Shown one piece after another: positions 11,126 through 24,175 of a DNA stretch of 64,000 bases. This DNA is from Theobroma cacao (Eukaryota; Streptophyta; Magnoliopsida; Malvales; Malvaceae): assembly GCF_000208745.1 (NCBI RefSeq), contig NC_030853.1, forward strand, positions 2,030,390-2,094,389, given 5' to 3'. The position numbers and the translations under genes are program-made. The notes below the pieces were generated by a model, which was given only the letters and a program-made list of their open reading frames with translations, ran no database searches and had not been told where the DNA came from. Every line of letters starts with the position of its first letter. Position 1 is the stretch's first letter.

Positions 11126-12330
11126 AAGATATTTTCACAAAAATGGGTGTAGATAAAATAGTAATGTTTGCGACTTGGCAATGATTTGATGGGATCTTTG
11201 GAATTGTTTTCTTATTAGTTTCTGATGCGGATGATTTAGGTGATGATTGTATTTTAAATTCATATGCAGGTGGTTTGTCTCGTGTAATTCGATTTTTTAT
11301 TATAGTTATTTTGTTTGCTTAATAGTTTTGTTACAACATTATTTTGTGACAAGATCAATTTTTACCAGTTTAATTTTTGTATCATTTCTGATTTAATATA
11401 ATATTTTGGTTTAGTAAAAACAATTCAACCCAGAGAAAGATTTTCCCATCTCATGCATGCATCTGCCGAAATGCTTCCTTCTAGGCCTAATTTACCAAGC
11501 CCCCTTGAGCTGGCACGAATAAATCAATTAACAATGAATATGTCTTTGCATTTTTTAAAATGAATTTTGGATGATTCAACTATGGTCTTTGCCTGTCTAT
11601 ACAAGTCTTTGGCAACCAAGGAAATCTTATTCTTTTGTCAACGTAAATCTAGAACCTTATCTTGGGAGCTTTTGACCATGTACTTTATTCGCTCCAAAAA
11701 TCCCATAAAGGTTCTAAGCTTGAATTAAAAGCTTTGCAGAATCCAATTGCTTCATTTTCTTCTCTATCCTAAAATAAGTTCCCAACAAATCTAGAAGGGA
11801 AAGGATTTGTCTCGGATTTACATAGAAGCATAAGCTTATTATATGATTCCATTTCTTTCATAGGATGATTTGATTTTCTTTTTCTTTTATTACAATTAAA
11901 TTAACGAATTCGAGAGAAAAGGAAAATTCAAACCTTAATGGATCTCAGCCCTTATGATTAAGGATAGGCAGGCAAATTATTTACATTAATTTATATTTGA
12001 AAATGTCTCAAGAAATTCTGAATCATAAAAAAAAATTTAGTTTTAATGAAAAATACATGCACACACGGATAGAATGGAATACTTATCTAGGCAAAAAATG
12101 GTGCAAACCTATAAAGAGCACAACCCAAAAATGAAAGACGAAAACCCCAAATTGACTTTACCACAAATAATAGAATTGAAGAATTGCAAGCGAAATTAAC
12201 AACTCCAAAACGAAGATTAATGCAAATATATACATTTTCGAGCCAAAAGGAAAAATGTATACCACTTTAATTTCTGAAGGTCCAAAGGCATCCCATGTGA
12301 TACATACTGGCAGTGCAGATTGATTCCCTT
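11126..12330. other. Intergenic DNA, no feature recognised
   Basis: AT-rich sequence without a supported gene, tandem repeat or terminal repeat. Confidence 0.4.
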
Positions 12331-13045
12331 CTTTTTTTTGAGAAGTGAATTTTATTGATCGAAGCTAGATGCCATAGTAAGTCTAGCACCTAGACCGGTT
12401 GGCATAAGAAGCTGGCTTTAAGATGAGTTAACCCTTGTACAATTTACAAAAGAAGCTGCTCAAGAGATACTTTTTGCAGCAAAGACAAACAAAAAAGCCC
12501 CTGTCCACATAAAGATAAACCGCCAGCTTAACAAAACATCCTGAATTTTTTACAACTAGAACTTTTAAGTAGTCGGAGAGAAAATAAGCACCAAATCAAA
12601 ATATGAGCCAATCCAAACAAGATCTCAAAAATAGCAAGGAGTGGTAGACAGAGTTGCAACCCCTCCCTAGCCTTTAGAATATCCGCAGAACAAAGAAAGA
12701 GCGTCCTGCACTCCAACAGGCCAGCACCCCACAAAAGACAAACCTCAACCGCAAAACCCAAAGCAAACAGCAGGACGGAAAACCCCTTGACCTTGACAGA
12801 GAAACGGAAAGGAGAAAAAGAAGGTCCTCCATCAGCTCATCTTGACTGCTGTGCTTAAGAATCATCCATCAAAACTCCAAAACGTAACCGCAGCCTTGTC
12901 AACCAAACCCTGTCCTAAACCTATGATAACTCTTCCTTAACCCACCCTCCAAGATCAACAAGCAGAGGATCAGATACGGCAGAGACACTTCCTTGTGAAG
13001 ACCCCCCACCGAGACAACAAATACCCCCCGTCCCATGGATTGGAT
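12331..13045 (-). mobile_element. 5'-truncated LINE (L1-type) 3' end
   Basis: On the minus strand this segment ends with GATCAATAAAATTCACTTC followed by a run of A. That is a polyadenylation signal and tail, seen on the plus strand as a T run from 12,331. Upstream is a 700-bp T/G-rich stretch with no domain, typical of the long 3' untranslated region of plant L1 elements. The minus-strand frames at 12,761-12,528 and 12,865-12,674 have no recognisable motifs and look incidental. The 5' end, near a C/G run around 13,025, is where truncation by incomplete reverse transcription would lie. An exact target-site duplication was not found. A processed host transcript is an alternative. Confidence 0.5.
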
Positions 13046-13399
13046 GGCTCTTCAAGCCTGCGAGTTTGGCCTGACTTGAGTTGGGTCCTAAATAAGATAT
13101 TTTGGACTTGGACTTGAATATGATTCAGTTCGAGAAATTATTTTATTAATAAAAATTATTTATATTTAATTAAAATTTTAATTATATTCAAGCCATGATA
13201 CTCAATATCTTTTTCTGAGAATAGTGCATTTTCATTTTTTTACTATATAAAACAAAAAAAATCGAAAAATGAAAAAAAAAAAAAAAGCAGAAGGAAAATG
13301 GAGGGGGGAACGGCTGATACCCTACATGAAGGGTCCCACGTATAAGATGCTGAGATGACAAAGATTAATGGAGATACCAAAAGCTAACAAAATGGACAT

Positions 13400-13542
13400 G
13401 AAAGCAGAGAACAGAAATGAACCTCCTTTCGCTTCTTCCTTGTAGAAACAACCACCTCAGACTTAAAAGATTTCTCTCTTCTCTCTTACAAACGCTTTCA
13501 CAAAAACAAAGTCCCAAACCTTGAAACCACGAACATTGAAAC
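13400..13542 (+). promoter_or_regulatory. 5' untranslated region of the MPP-alpha gene
   Basis: A CT-rich leader with repeated TTCTCTC tracts, typical of plant 5' UTRs, runs straight into the ATG at 13,543. No TATA box can be assigned with confidence. The stretch 13,046-13,399 upstream holds no feature that I can name. Confidence 0.4.
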
Positions 13543-13616
13543 ATGTACAGAACTGCCCTTTCACATTTAAAGTCTCTTAAAGGTCAGTTTATGAACTCAA
13601 ACTCCTTTTCTAAAAC

Positions 13617-14935
13617 TCTAACAACACATTTGTTTACTGGAATACATAAGAATAAATTAGAATAGTTTTTTAATAAGAATAGAACAAGATAAAAATAAAA
13701 TAAAATAATTATTACGTAATTTGGTACAAAAAATAGAATAGAATATAAATAGCTATTATAACTTATTACAGTATTTGATAAGTAAAAATAATTTTATAAT
13801 AAAAAAATAGAATATAAAAATATAAAAAAAATCTTTTATTAAATATATATAATTATTTATTTTAATGTTATATTATTTTTTGAACATTAGTAATTCAAAA
13901 TTTATTTAAAATATTAATAATTGATAATTTAAATATTAATATTTTATTTATAATTTAAATATTATTATAATTATTTATTTTTATTTTTTTTAAAATATTA
14001 ATATTTTGTAATTTATTTAAAACAATCATAGTTTATAATTTAAAATGTTAATATTTTATTTATAATTTAAATGTTATTATAATTNNNNNNNNNNNNNNNN
14101 NNNNNNNNNNNNNNNNNNNNNNNNNNNNNNNNNNNNNNNNNNNNNNNNNNNNNNNNNNNNNNNNNNNNNNNNNNNNNNNNNNNNNNNNNNNNNNNNNNNN
14201 NNNNNNNNNNNNNNNNNNNNNNNNNNNNNNNNNNNNNNNNNNNNNNNNNNNNNNNNNNNNNNNNNNNNNNNNNNNNNNNNNNNNNNNNNNNNNNNNNNNN
14301 NNNNNNNNNNNNNNNNNNNNNNNNNNNNNNNNNNNNNNNNNNNNNNNNNNNNNNNNNNNNNNNNNNNNNNNNTAATATTTTATTTATAATTGAAATGTTA
14401 TTATGATTAAAATATAAATAATTTTAATTAAATTTTAAAATTAAAATATTATTTTTTATAATATATAATTAAAAATTCTAACTTTTTTATAATAATATTA
14501 ATAATTTTTATATAAAAATAATATTAATAATTGATTATTTAAATATTAATATCTTATTTATAATTTAATAATTAACATTATAAAATATTAATATTTTATC
14601 TATAATTTAAATGTTATTATGATTCAAATATTAATAATTTTAATTAATTTTTAAATTTAAAATATTATTTTTTGAATATATAATATATAATTTTTCAAAC
14701 TTATAAAGGACACTTTGGTTTTTATCATTTTTAAGGCTATTCCTCAACCAAGGAATAGTTAATATCATGGGAGGTGTTGGTATTAATTATTCTTTAGTTT
14801 AACTTATTTTGGGGAATAGTCATTCTAGAGGAATGGCTATTCCTTGAAGCATGTGGGAACCAAACAAAAGAATATTTGTTCCTTGAGAATTGAGTCATTC
14901 CCTCAACCAAACATGTTATAACAAATTTTGAGGAA
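13617..14935. mobile_element. AT-rich MITE-like block in MPP-alpha intron 1 (with gap)
   Basis: The left edge ACACATTTGTTTACTGGAAT and the right edge, read inverted as AACATGTTTGGTTGAGGGAA, resemble each other as imperfect terminal inverted repeats. TAACAA occurs next to both edges as a possible target duplication. The interior is over 85 percent A+T with many repeats of AATATTTTATTTATAATTTA. Part of it is missing in the assembly gap. Confidence is low because the inverted repeat is imperfect. Confidence 0.35.
14085..14372. other. Assembly gap (288 N)
   Basis: Unknown bases within a highly repetitive AT-rich tract. The same AATATTTTATTTATAATT motif flanks both sides, so collapse of a tandem repeat is a likely cause. 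Confidence 0.95.
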
Positions 14936-15581
14936 ATGCAGGAAAACAATATAATTATATGAAGAGGATAAAAAAAAAGTTGTAGGTTTTGTCACATGGT
15001 TTAAAGAGCCATTTAATCATATCGTTTAAGATATGAAGTTTTCTAACTCTTGTCTTGTCTAGAGGTTGCCTTACAGTTTTAAAAGCTTCACTATTTTTTC
15101 TTTCTCTACTTGGGGGAGATGATACTGGTCAAAATTAAACCATTGGTGGGAATGGGATGGTCTTCTACGTAGTCACTTACAAAAAGTGCTTTCTGAACTT
15201 TTATGATTAGGGTCACACGGGCAATTTGGCAGCTGCCTGTTATGCAACTTCAAGTGTTGTTGCTTATTTAGAGACACCATTAGAAGGTATTCTCCTTCCA
15301 CCTGCACTACTTGATTATGTTGCACTTAGTGAAACTAAGGTTAAAAGTCTATCTAATGTGTGAAAATAGCCTCAGAGCAATTACCTGTATTGGAACTTTT
15401 CTACACTTCATATACTGAACTGCTACTGATTTCTGTTATTTGTTTCATTGGGTATAGTTTAGTAAAATTTTTTGATTATTTGATCAGACTCCTGCTGCCT
15501 GCATGGGCTTATTCATTAATTATGGTTCTATTTATGAGACACCAATATCACCTGGTGGCTTCCACTTGCTAAAGCGGATGG

Positions 15582-15955
15582 TGTTAACAATGTCGATGAA
15601 GTTGAAGTGCTAAGCTGCAGAAGAAGAATATGGAAAAATTTATTGTCTAAAATCTTATTCAAATAATTCTGTACAAGAAACTCTTATTTATAGTTAGTTA
15701 AAATGACGATAAAAAAAACTAATAGTCAGCAAAAGAGTAAAGTAACTACTTTTAATTATTCTTATTATTGCAGTAACTATTGATAAATTATTGTACAAAC
15801 AAAGGAAAGGCCAAACACATGTCTTGACTTAAGGCTTACACATGCTGCTCACATGCCTATCTTCTCCTCTGTATAAGGCTACTCTGTTGTTACTTTTTAA
15901 CTCTTCACTCTTTTGAGTAGCATATTATCTCAGTAATCACCTTTTTTCACTAACA
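15582..15955 (-). repeat. 3' LTR of copia-1
   Basis: Begins TGTTAACAATGTC and ends CTAACA in plus orientation. Nearly identical to 20,654-21,017. The adjoining PPT at 15,956-15,970 overlaps the end of the polyprotein frame. Confidence 0.93.
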
Positions 15956-15956
15956 C

Positions 15957-18900
15957 TCCCCCTCAAGAGGTGTGTGAATGTTATGAACACACATCTTGCT
16001 GAGTAGCTCATGAAATTGTTTTGGCTATAAAGCCTTTGTAAACAAATCTACTATTTGTGCATCAGTTGATATACACACAAGGTCCATCATCCTAGCTACT
16101 ACTTTTACCCGCTAAAATGACAATCAATTTCACTATGTTTTGTACACTCGTGAAAAATAAGATTTCTACAAATGTAAATGGTAAACTAGTTATCACAATA
16201 TAGCTTCACTGCACCTTTGTGTCTAAAACCAAAATCTACCAACAATGAATGTAACCATATCACTTCACAACAAACAAATGCCATTGAACGATATTTTGCC
16301 TTTGTTGAACTTCGTGCTACCACAGACAATTTTTTAAATTTCCAGCTTACCAAAGAGTTGCCAATGAACATATTAAATCCTATTATAGAACGTATAGTGT
16401 CAAGACATCTAGCATAATCGCTATCAAAATAAGCTATGATACACAATTCTGAATCAGCTTTCATCAAAATCCCTTGCCCAGGTGCTAACTTCAAGTATTT
16501 TAAGACTTTATATGCTACCATCATATGCACATGACCTGGTTTATCCATGAATTGAGATAGAATTGTTATATCTGGCCTGTAAACATCAGATATAACAATT
16601 TTCAACTAACTGTCAATACAAAGTAAGATCAACAAGTTTCTCATCAGCTTCAACTTTACTCAACTTATGATTATAGTTTATAGGAGTATAACTTGGTTTA
16701 GTTCCCAACAAACCATACTCTTCAAGCAAGTCCAATGTGTATTTTCTTCGACATAAAGAAACACCTTCAAGTGACTTTGCAATCTCAAGACCAAGAAAAT
16801 ACTTCAACTTACCAAGATCCTTTAGTTTAAATTTTAACTTAAATAACTCTTCATTTCATCAGTAGCTTGTAAAGATGAACTACTAATGATAATATCATCC
16901 ACATATACTAGTAATGCAACAAAATCTCCACTGCCAGTTGTCATGGTGAACAAAGAGTAATCAGATTTTGACTGGCTAAAACAATACTGAAGTAATGAGG
17001 TTGTAAATTTAGAGTTCCACTACCTAGAGGCTTGTTTAAGCCCATATAGTGACTTATGTAGTCGACATACCATTTTAGTTCCTAGTGAACACTCCCCCTG
17101 AAACTGATAACCTTGGGGAAGATCCATATAGGCAGTTTCTTCCAAATCTCCATTTAAAAATGCATTGTTAATTTCCAATTTGGATAAAAACCAATTTTTA
17201 GCTATTGCAAGTGCCAAAAACACTCTCATAGTAGTCTACTTTGCAATCAGGCTAAAAGTTCTTGGTAGTCAAACCCTTTTCTTTGACTATAACCTTTCAC
17301 TACCAAACATGCCTTATATCTTTCCATAGTACCATCTGCATTCATTTTGATTTTCCCATTTACACCATATTGCTTAAGAATCTTTAGGCAGAAGTACCAC
17401 ACTCCATGTACCATTATCTTCCAAGGTGTCCAATTCACTTTTCATTGCATCTCTCCATTGAGAATAATGTACAACTTGGTGGTAGAATTGAGATTCAGGG
17501 ACTTGAGACAATGAAATAGTAAAGATCTTATGATCACTAGAAAGCTTATTATTGGACAGATATCTAGAAATTGGATGTGCTACAACAACATTACTCTGTG
17601 AAGGAATATTATGATCATAAACCTCTAGATGTTTCAATGGATTTCTGATCCTATTGCTTTTTCTAATTAATGACTCATTCGGAATAGTTGGATCACTTTA
17701 TGTAGAAATAATAGGTGCATTACTAGAAGAAACAGTAAGTGCATTATTGGGAGATGCACTATGTTGAGATAAAATAAGAGAATGAGGACTAATTTCAACA
17801 TTATGATCTTGAGAGAATAATGAGGAAGGCTCAAAAGAACTTGACTCAGATGATAAAGGATTGTGAAAGGCTAAATTATGATTAAAGGAATCAAAAATAT
17901 GAAAATTTGACTCATGCAGGCTAAGTGTTTGTCGAAATTCGAATGATTGGGCAAAGTTAGATTTGGGCTTGAAAGGAAAAATATTCTCATGAAAAATCAC
18001 ATTTCTTGATATGATGACCTTATGTGCATCAAGATCATAGACTTTATAGCCTTTAATACCTACTAGATAACCAAGAAAAACACATTTGGATGCTTTTTTT
18101 ATCAAATTTCTTTCTTGCATGTGTCAATGTGGATGCAAAATGTAGACACCCAAACACTTTAAAACAATCATATGAAGAAGGTTTATGAAAAAGAAATTGA
18201 TAAGGTGTTTGTTATGAATGACATTAGAAGGAATTCTGTTAACGATATGGGCTATAGTAAGAATTGCATCCCCCCAGAACGTAGTAGGTAAACTTGATTG
18301 GAACAACAATGATTGGGCTAGTATAAGCAAACTTTGATGTTTTCTTTCCACAACACCATTTTGTTATGGTGTGTCAATGCAAGATAACAAGTGCACAATA
18401 CCTTTAGAAGCATAAAACTCAAGGAAGTTGAATTCAAGATCATTGTGAGATCTTACTTGCTTGATTGAAATGTTAGACTGATTTTGAATCAAGTTGTAAT
18501 AAAAAGGAATTATTGATAAAGTATCTGACTTGGCTCTCATTAGAAAAATCCATGTAAACTTGCTAAAATCATCAACCACAATTAGAAAATAATGATGCCC
18601 TCCTTAAGTACATGTAGTATAGGATCCCGAAATGTCAACGTGTACTATTTCAAAAGGAAAAGCAATATTCGGAACACATTTTGGACAAGGCAATATATTT
18701 TGTTTGGCTAAATGACAAACCTCACACAAGAATTCATGCTTACGAGAAATTGCAGGAAACTATTTATGAGGTAATTTTATTTTGTCAACAGGCACATGAC
18801 CAAGTCTACAATGCCACAGGTCAAAAACCTCAAAATCTATTTTACAAACATTGATAAAAGAAGTAGATGGAAATTTTACAATTTTATCAAAACTAAATTG

Positions 18901-20473
18901 CTCAAGGAATTGTGTATCTTGATTATTTTGCATGAAGTGAAGTCTTGATGAAACTTTAGCAACCTTAGTCACAGTCCATGTGTTGAGGTCCTGAATCACA
19001 CAACATAAGTCTATAAAGAATATATAATAATTTTAAAACTTTGTGAATTGACTAACTAGAACAAGATTGAACTTAAAAGTAGCGACATGAAGAACATTAT
19101 GTAAAGTTAACAATGGATTCAGTTAACCATTCCTATATGTGTAACCACAGCTCTAGCATTATTTGGTAAATGGACAAACACATTACTCACTAACTTATAG
19201 GACATAAAATTATTAAAAGAACAAGAAATGTGATCTGATGCACTTGTGTCCATAACCCAAGAATAACATTTAATCATGACATTATTTACAAGATATTGAC
19301 TATTTGAATGTCTATGAAATGTATTTAAATAGCAATGGTCAGAAATAATACTTGCAAGAGCTGAATTGACCAAAGAATGCCTAATTTGTTGAATGTTTGA
19401 AGAAATGCCACCGTCACTATCAAGATCATTTTCTTTGATGAGTGCAAGTAATTTTTGGAACTGAGTCCTTGTAAAAGACATTTGAGACATAATGTTGGAA
19501 CTTATGCCTTCTTCTTAGTCAATTTGAGTATCACTAACAGTTGAAACACTATTGACTGATGAATTTCTAGAATTTTCTTTCTTAAAATTGTTCTTGTTCT
19601 TATTGAATTGAAAGTCCTCTAGAAATCCAATCAACCTATAACATTTTTCTTAAGGTGACCTTTTTTTTTCACAATGGCTACATATCATATTAGATTTTCC
19701 TTTCTTTTTTCCATCAATAGTTTCTAACATAGCAGATGACTCTAATAAAGGGTGTGATTGAATCAGTAGCTTCCTTTATACTTCCTTTCTTAGAACCAAG
19801 TTACATGCTTTGTTCAAAGTTGGAAAAGGCTCCATAATGATTATCTGAGATCTCAAGGCTATATAAGACTCATTGAGTCCATTAAGAAATCCAAAAACCA
19901 TATCTTTATGGTACTGATCAACATATTTATTACAACATTTCTGAGTACAACCTCCATAACCATAATGTGGCATGGGATGAAAGTTTCTGAGTTCCTCCCA
20001 AAGGCTATTCAACTTAGAAAAATATATGTCAGTTGATTTAGTCCCTTGTGTAAGATTACACAAAGAAAACTACAGATTACAAATATGCGTATCATCCGGT
20101 TGCTCAAACCTCTACTGCAAAGTACTCCAAATCTCAGCAGCAAAGTTCATGTAGAAAATTGTTGAAGTGATAGGTGGTGTAATAAACTCTAGAAGCCAAG
20201 CCAATATCAAATTATTATAATGATTCCAAGGTACATACATCTTATCTGTGATTACTAGTTATTCAATAAATCCATCAAAAAAATGTCCCTTATTCAGTAT
20301 GGATAATGCCAACATAAAAGAACAACTCCATGAAATGTAATCAGTAGAGATTAACTTTAGATTAATAACAACTGATCCGTAGTGATCAATGTGATGGAGA
20401 TAAAATGATGAATTTGTATCCTTTGTTGTACTGTTACAGACCTCGGATTGGAAGAATTTTTAGAATCCTCCAT
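15957..20473 (-). pseudogene. copia-1 Gag-Pol polyprotein, decayed
   Basis: Reading on the minus strand, a likely start MEDSKNSSNPRS lies at 20,473. Gag follows with SFYLHHIDHYGSVV and the retrotransposon gag segment at 20,063-19,776. The protease motif at about 19,260 reads WVMDTSASDH, with DTS in place of the usual DTG/DSG. The pre-integrase segment at 18,999-18,760 has WHCRLGHVPVDKIK. Integrase at 18,579-18,124 has VDDFSKFTWIFLM and ERKHQSLL. Reverse transcriptase at 17,637-16,800 has ACLVVKGYSQRKGFDYQE, LHKSLYGLKQASR and an intact YVDD near 16,895. RNase H at 16,605-16,186 ends with VVARSSTKAKYRSM. Order PR-INT-RT-RH is copia-type. Multiple stops and frameshifts separate these blocks, so the copy is defective. 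Confidence 0.9.
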
Positions 20474-20641
20474 AAAAATTTTTTTTCTTCAAGATTCAAG
20501 ATCTAAATAATCAAATAACAATAACTAAGAACTATCAAAAACCGAATCACAAATCAACAATCCACACAAACCGAATTCAGAAAGGATTCGTCCTTAATTG
20601 TAATGAATTTTAGAAACAAAACAAGTCGAAAATCCTAACCT

Positions 20642-20653
20642 GCTCTGATACCA
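20642..20653 (-). promoter_or_regulatory. Primer-binding site of copia-1
   Basis: GCTCTGATACCA is the reverse complement of TGGTATCAGAGC, the initiator methionine tRNA site common in plant copia elements. It sits directly beside the 5' LTR and fixes the orientation. Confidence 0.9.
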
Positions 20654-21017
20654 TGTTAACAATGTCGATGAAGTTGAAATGCTCAACTACAGAGGAAGAA
20701 TCTAGAAAAATGTATTGTGTAAAATCTTATTCAAGTAATTTTGTACAAGAAACTCCTATTTATAGTTAGTTAAAGTGACTATAAGAAAACTAATAGTTAG
20801 CAAAACAATAAAGTAACTACTTCTAATTACTGCAATAACTATTGGTAAATTACTGAACAAACAAAGGAAAGGCCAAATACGTGTCTTGACTTAAGGCTTA
20901 TACATGCTGCTTACGTGCCTATCTTCTCCTTTATATAAGGCTACGCTGCTGTTTCTCTTTAACTTTTCACTCATTTGAGTAGAATATTATCTCAATAATC
21001 ACCTTCTTTCACTAACA
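20654..21017 (-). repeat. 5' LTR of copia-1
   Basis: Matches 15,582-15,955 along its whole length with small indels. It is the promoter LTR because the primer-binding site lies at its internal edge. Confidence 0.93.
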
Positions 21018-21215
21018 GATGGCATTCAAGAGCACTACAAACTAAACCCACTTGTGCATTAATAGGAAAGTTGAGGCAATTGGAGGTAACACATCAGTAG
21101 TGTATGACTCACACTTTTGATGCCCTTAAGACCTATGTTCCTGAAATGGTAGAATTGCTTATTGACTGAGTGAGGAACCCTGCTTTTTTGGATTGTGAAG
21201 TTAATGAAGAGGTAT

Positions 21216-23159
21216 TTTTTATTTAATCTTGCCAATTTTCTGATTAAATTGATAGTTGTCTTTTCCAAAATTCTCAATATAAGGGATCCATGAGTTCTGA
21301 TAAGGCACTTCGGTTACACTCTGTTTGGTCATAGAATTAGATATGTTTGACACTTTTTTACCCTTTTCAAGTAATAACCATATCTGCAAATGTACTTAAA
21401 TCAATTTGTACCCTTTATATTATAGTTGGAGTATTCTGTTTCGATATGGCTATTTGATGTTGGTAAAGCAACAATGATAGCAAATTGTGCACACATTAAA
21501 TAATATTAGTTATATTATGTGTTCAACGAAATAGCTTGTGGTAATTTGTATTGCTTACCTCCAAAGAAGACATCTCATGTCCTAATTCCCAACCTTAACT
21601 CAATTATGAAATTAAAAAGAAAAACGCATGCTGCATCCAAGCTTATGTGACAAGTCTTAATGACACCTTCATAATTTTGTATGTTGATAAAGCTAAAACC
21701 CACTAGAAGGATGGAGAGCAAACAAGTCTTGTGTTTTGGTCTTAGAGCATCCCACATGCCACTTTTCAGTGGAAGCATGACTTGTGTTTAGTATAGTTAT
21801 CATTATCATTCTATGTACTCCAATAAATTGCAAACAATATAATTTTATGTTCATTTTATTAGTTTTAACATAAAAAAAATAAGGATTTAATATAAAAATA
21901 AGAGAATAGATCATTTTGTTCAAATTCTAATCTCTATTGACCAAAATTCTAAAAAAGAAGGTCTTAGGAATTTGATGTCATTCATTCACTTAGAATTAAC
22001 AATGAAGCTAATTCCATGTAAGAATTATCTCTAATTTGTCTATGATCTTGTGTGTTTTTTTATAAGCCTATGATATCGTGTTAATAATGCAAAAAAGCAT
22101 CCAACTATGTATTAATTGATATTTATTAACTAAATTAATTTATTCTCATAAAATAACCATTATATTCTCCCTATATTGCATCTCACAACACCAAATATAC
22201 CGTAAACGTTTTTTTTTTTTGGTAAATTTAGTTCCTAAGTACTTAAATGTATGTTTATGCCTCATAGAAATGAACTTTACAATATCCTATAGCTTAATAT
22301 TCATAAATTGAGCTATCTATTTGTTATATTGATAGGTATATATTAAAAAATATCTGTTTACTTGGAAAATAAAAAGATTTTATAATGTGACAAGAAAAAG
22401 GTCCTCTCCTTCCCCTAGGATAAACACAAGGATTTGTATAAAATTCCATTCTTATCACTTTTCCATACATCCATTTCTCTGCTTGCTCAATAAACATATA
22501 ACTTGTCCTAATACTAATAAATATGTTAATTTAACTTAATTCTTATAAAATGCTATGAAAAAAAAAATTCACATTTTATATTTGTTTATTAAATGCAAAC
22601 CAAAAGAGAGCGAAACACAATTATACAAATCTGCCATTTTGTTTCTTTACATGATTATAATCAGTAAAACAATTTAACTCAAATGGCACATTAACATTAA
22701 TTTAATTTAAAATAAATTTCTCTAACTATATAGTCCAAATATTAACAGAAAAACTAAAGCCCCTGTTGCCACCCTCCTTCTTACCTTCTCCGTACCTCAT
22801 TTGAGATTCTACTACATCCCACGAATAAGTATTAATTATATAAAAAAATACCTACTTATGTTTTTGTTAAAAAGTATAATTTACTTTATTAAACAACATA
22901 ATCACTTTTACAAATAAAAAATATGTTGATATAAATGGAGTTTAGTTCAAATTCAAAAAAAATTGGTAAAATTAATTTTAAGATGTATCTTTAATAGACG
23001 TTATCATTTTTTTTTTAAATTAAAATGTGAATATATATATATATATATGTATATATTAATTGTAAGAAAAGGGGAGCAGTGGTTAACGAAAAAAGATACC
23101 ACTAGCCTCTATAATTTACACCACCATGACCTACTCAAGAGTGCAGGAGGTTAAAAAGA
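21216..23159. other. Intergenic DNA with a short TA repeat
   Basis: AT-rich sequence after the broken MPP-alpha exon. A TA dinucleotide run of about 24 bp lies at 23,030-23,053. No continuation of MPP-alpha and no other gene can be supported. Confidence 0.45.
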
Positions 23160-24175
23160 AAAGAGGTCTTTCTAGATTGTATCTTGAACTGTCCTGGGTG
23201 GCCTCAATGGGATGATAATGATTCATTTTCTAGTTCTTCTTATCTTTCTAAAAATCAGGATGATATCATTGTCAACACTAATGATATCTCTACGCCTTCT
23301 CAAGACGCTCAACCGCCTATTCAGCTTGATCAACAGTGTTTTCAGCCACCTACAGATTCACTAATCAATCCTAAAGGCGTCTCTATGCCTTCTCAAGATT
23401 TTCATCCACCTATTCAATTTGTTCCACCATGTATTCAGCCACCTACTACCAATCAGATAAGCCCTACTCAAGTTAACAATTCTGACCCACTTCCGAGCCC
23501 GTCTCAAAGTTGATGCTGCTTGTGTGTTGGAAAGCCTAACTCATAATTTGGCCGACTCTTCTTTAGGCCAACATCTCTGATGGTCCCACTAAGCCTTTGG
23601 ACTTACCAATCCCACTTGCAGTATATGGAGCTGTTGAACGGACCCATATTTTACCAATTGATGTTCAAGGTATCAACCTTGTTGCGGATCTTAATGGTGG
23701 ACCTTACCTTCTTAGACGCTCAAATCGTATTGACTCATTTATTGGTGTTCCTGATTGGCTTCTACCCATCTATCAAGCCTTCAACTCTAAGGCTTCGTCT
23801 TCGATTCGGGGGACTTTGGAAAAATCATTCTCTTCCTCAAGTGAAGATTCTAGGTTAGAAATCTCTAATGATTTTTCTAATGAAAATAGCTTATCCTTGG
23901 CTGAGGAATTTTCTGTTTCATCTAACGGGGGAAAAAATGGTTCAAAGAGATTCAATAAGTTACGGAAGAAAGGTATTAAGAAACTTTGTCATAAATCTAA
24001 GGTGGATTCAATTGTGCCTCTCCAAATTATGAGTGATAGTCCCAATTCTAGCCGTAATACGAAAGCTGAAGATACTTGGAATTTAGGTAAGAAGTTGGGC
24101 TTGGTTTCTCAATGCACTGACAAAATTCTTTTAGATAAGCTTTCTAAGATCCAGAGTACATCAGTTTTGAAATAA
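23160..24175 (+). pseudogene. Probable plant L1-type LINE ORF1 3' portion
   Basis: Two open stretches in different frames, 23,184-23,513 and 23,597-24,175, read as one degenerate product. The first is P/Q/S-rich with an internal repeat (SQDAQPPIQ, SQDFHPPIQ). The second has PLAVYGAVERTHILPIDVQ, a serine-rich stretch, a basic patch KRFNKLRKKGIKKLCHKSK, and ends with EDTWNLGKKLGLVSQCTDK. In plant L1 elements a W-x-x-G-K-x-x-G segment often precedes the endonuclease, which is the main reason for the call. No endonuclease or reverse transcriptase follows, so the element is internally deleted or truncated. An unrelated low-complexity gene is possible. Confidence 0.4.

Larger units (their letters stand above)
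15582..21017 (-). mobile_element. Complete Ty1/copia LTR retrotransposon (copia-1) inside an MPP-alpha exon
   Basis: The two LTRs are 15,582-15,955 and 20,654-21,017 in plus coordinates, each starting TGTTAACAATGTCGATGAAG and ending CACTAACA. The 5-bp target duplication GATGG is at 15,577-15,581 and 21,018-21,022. The primer-binding site, the reverse complement of TGGTATCAGAGC, abuts the right LTR. The polypurine tract, seen as CTCCCCCTCAAGAGG, abuts the left LTR. The element is therefore transcribed right to left. LTR lengths are 374 and 364 bp with scattered differences, so the insertion is not recent. Confidence 0.95.
13543..21215 (+). pseudogene. Mitochondrial processing peptidase alpha subunit, 5' part, interrupted
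   Basis: In plants MPP-alpha is part of the cytochrome bc1 complex and helps cut presequences from imported proteins. Exon 1 (13,543-13,582) reads MYRTALSHLKSLK, the family's usual start. Exon 2 (about 15,211-15,386) includes YATSSVVAY, TPLEGILLPP, LLDYVALSETKVKSLSN and KIASE. Exon 3 (15,488-15,580) reads PAACMGLFINYGSIYETPIS and LLKRM, then resumes beyond the inserted copia element at 21,018 with AFKSTT, KVEAIGGNTS, DALKTYVPEMVELLID and VRNPAFLD. It ends at a GAG/GT donor near 21,213. A one-base loss in exon 2 (AATGTGTGAAAATAG where family sequence implies N-G-V-K-I-A) shifts the frame, and further small shifts lie near 21,040-21,120. No later exons were found up to 25 kb. The intact protein is about 500 aa, so this is a dead 5' fragment, probably a duplicate of a functional gene elsewhere. 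Confidence 0.85.

Noticed and set aside
21059..21277. Minus-strand 72-codon frame
   Set aside because: It overlaps the plus-strand MPP-alpha exon, which has clear family motifs.
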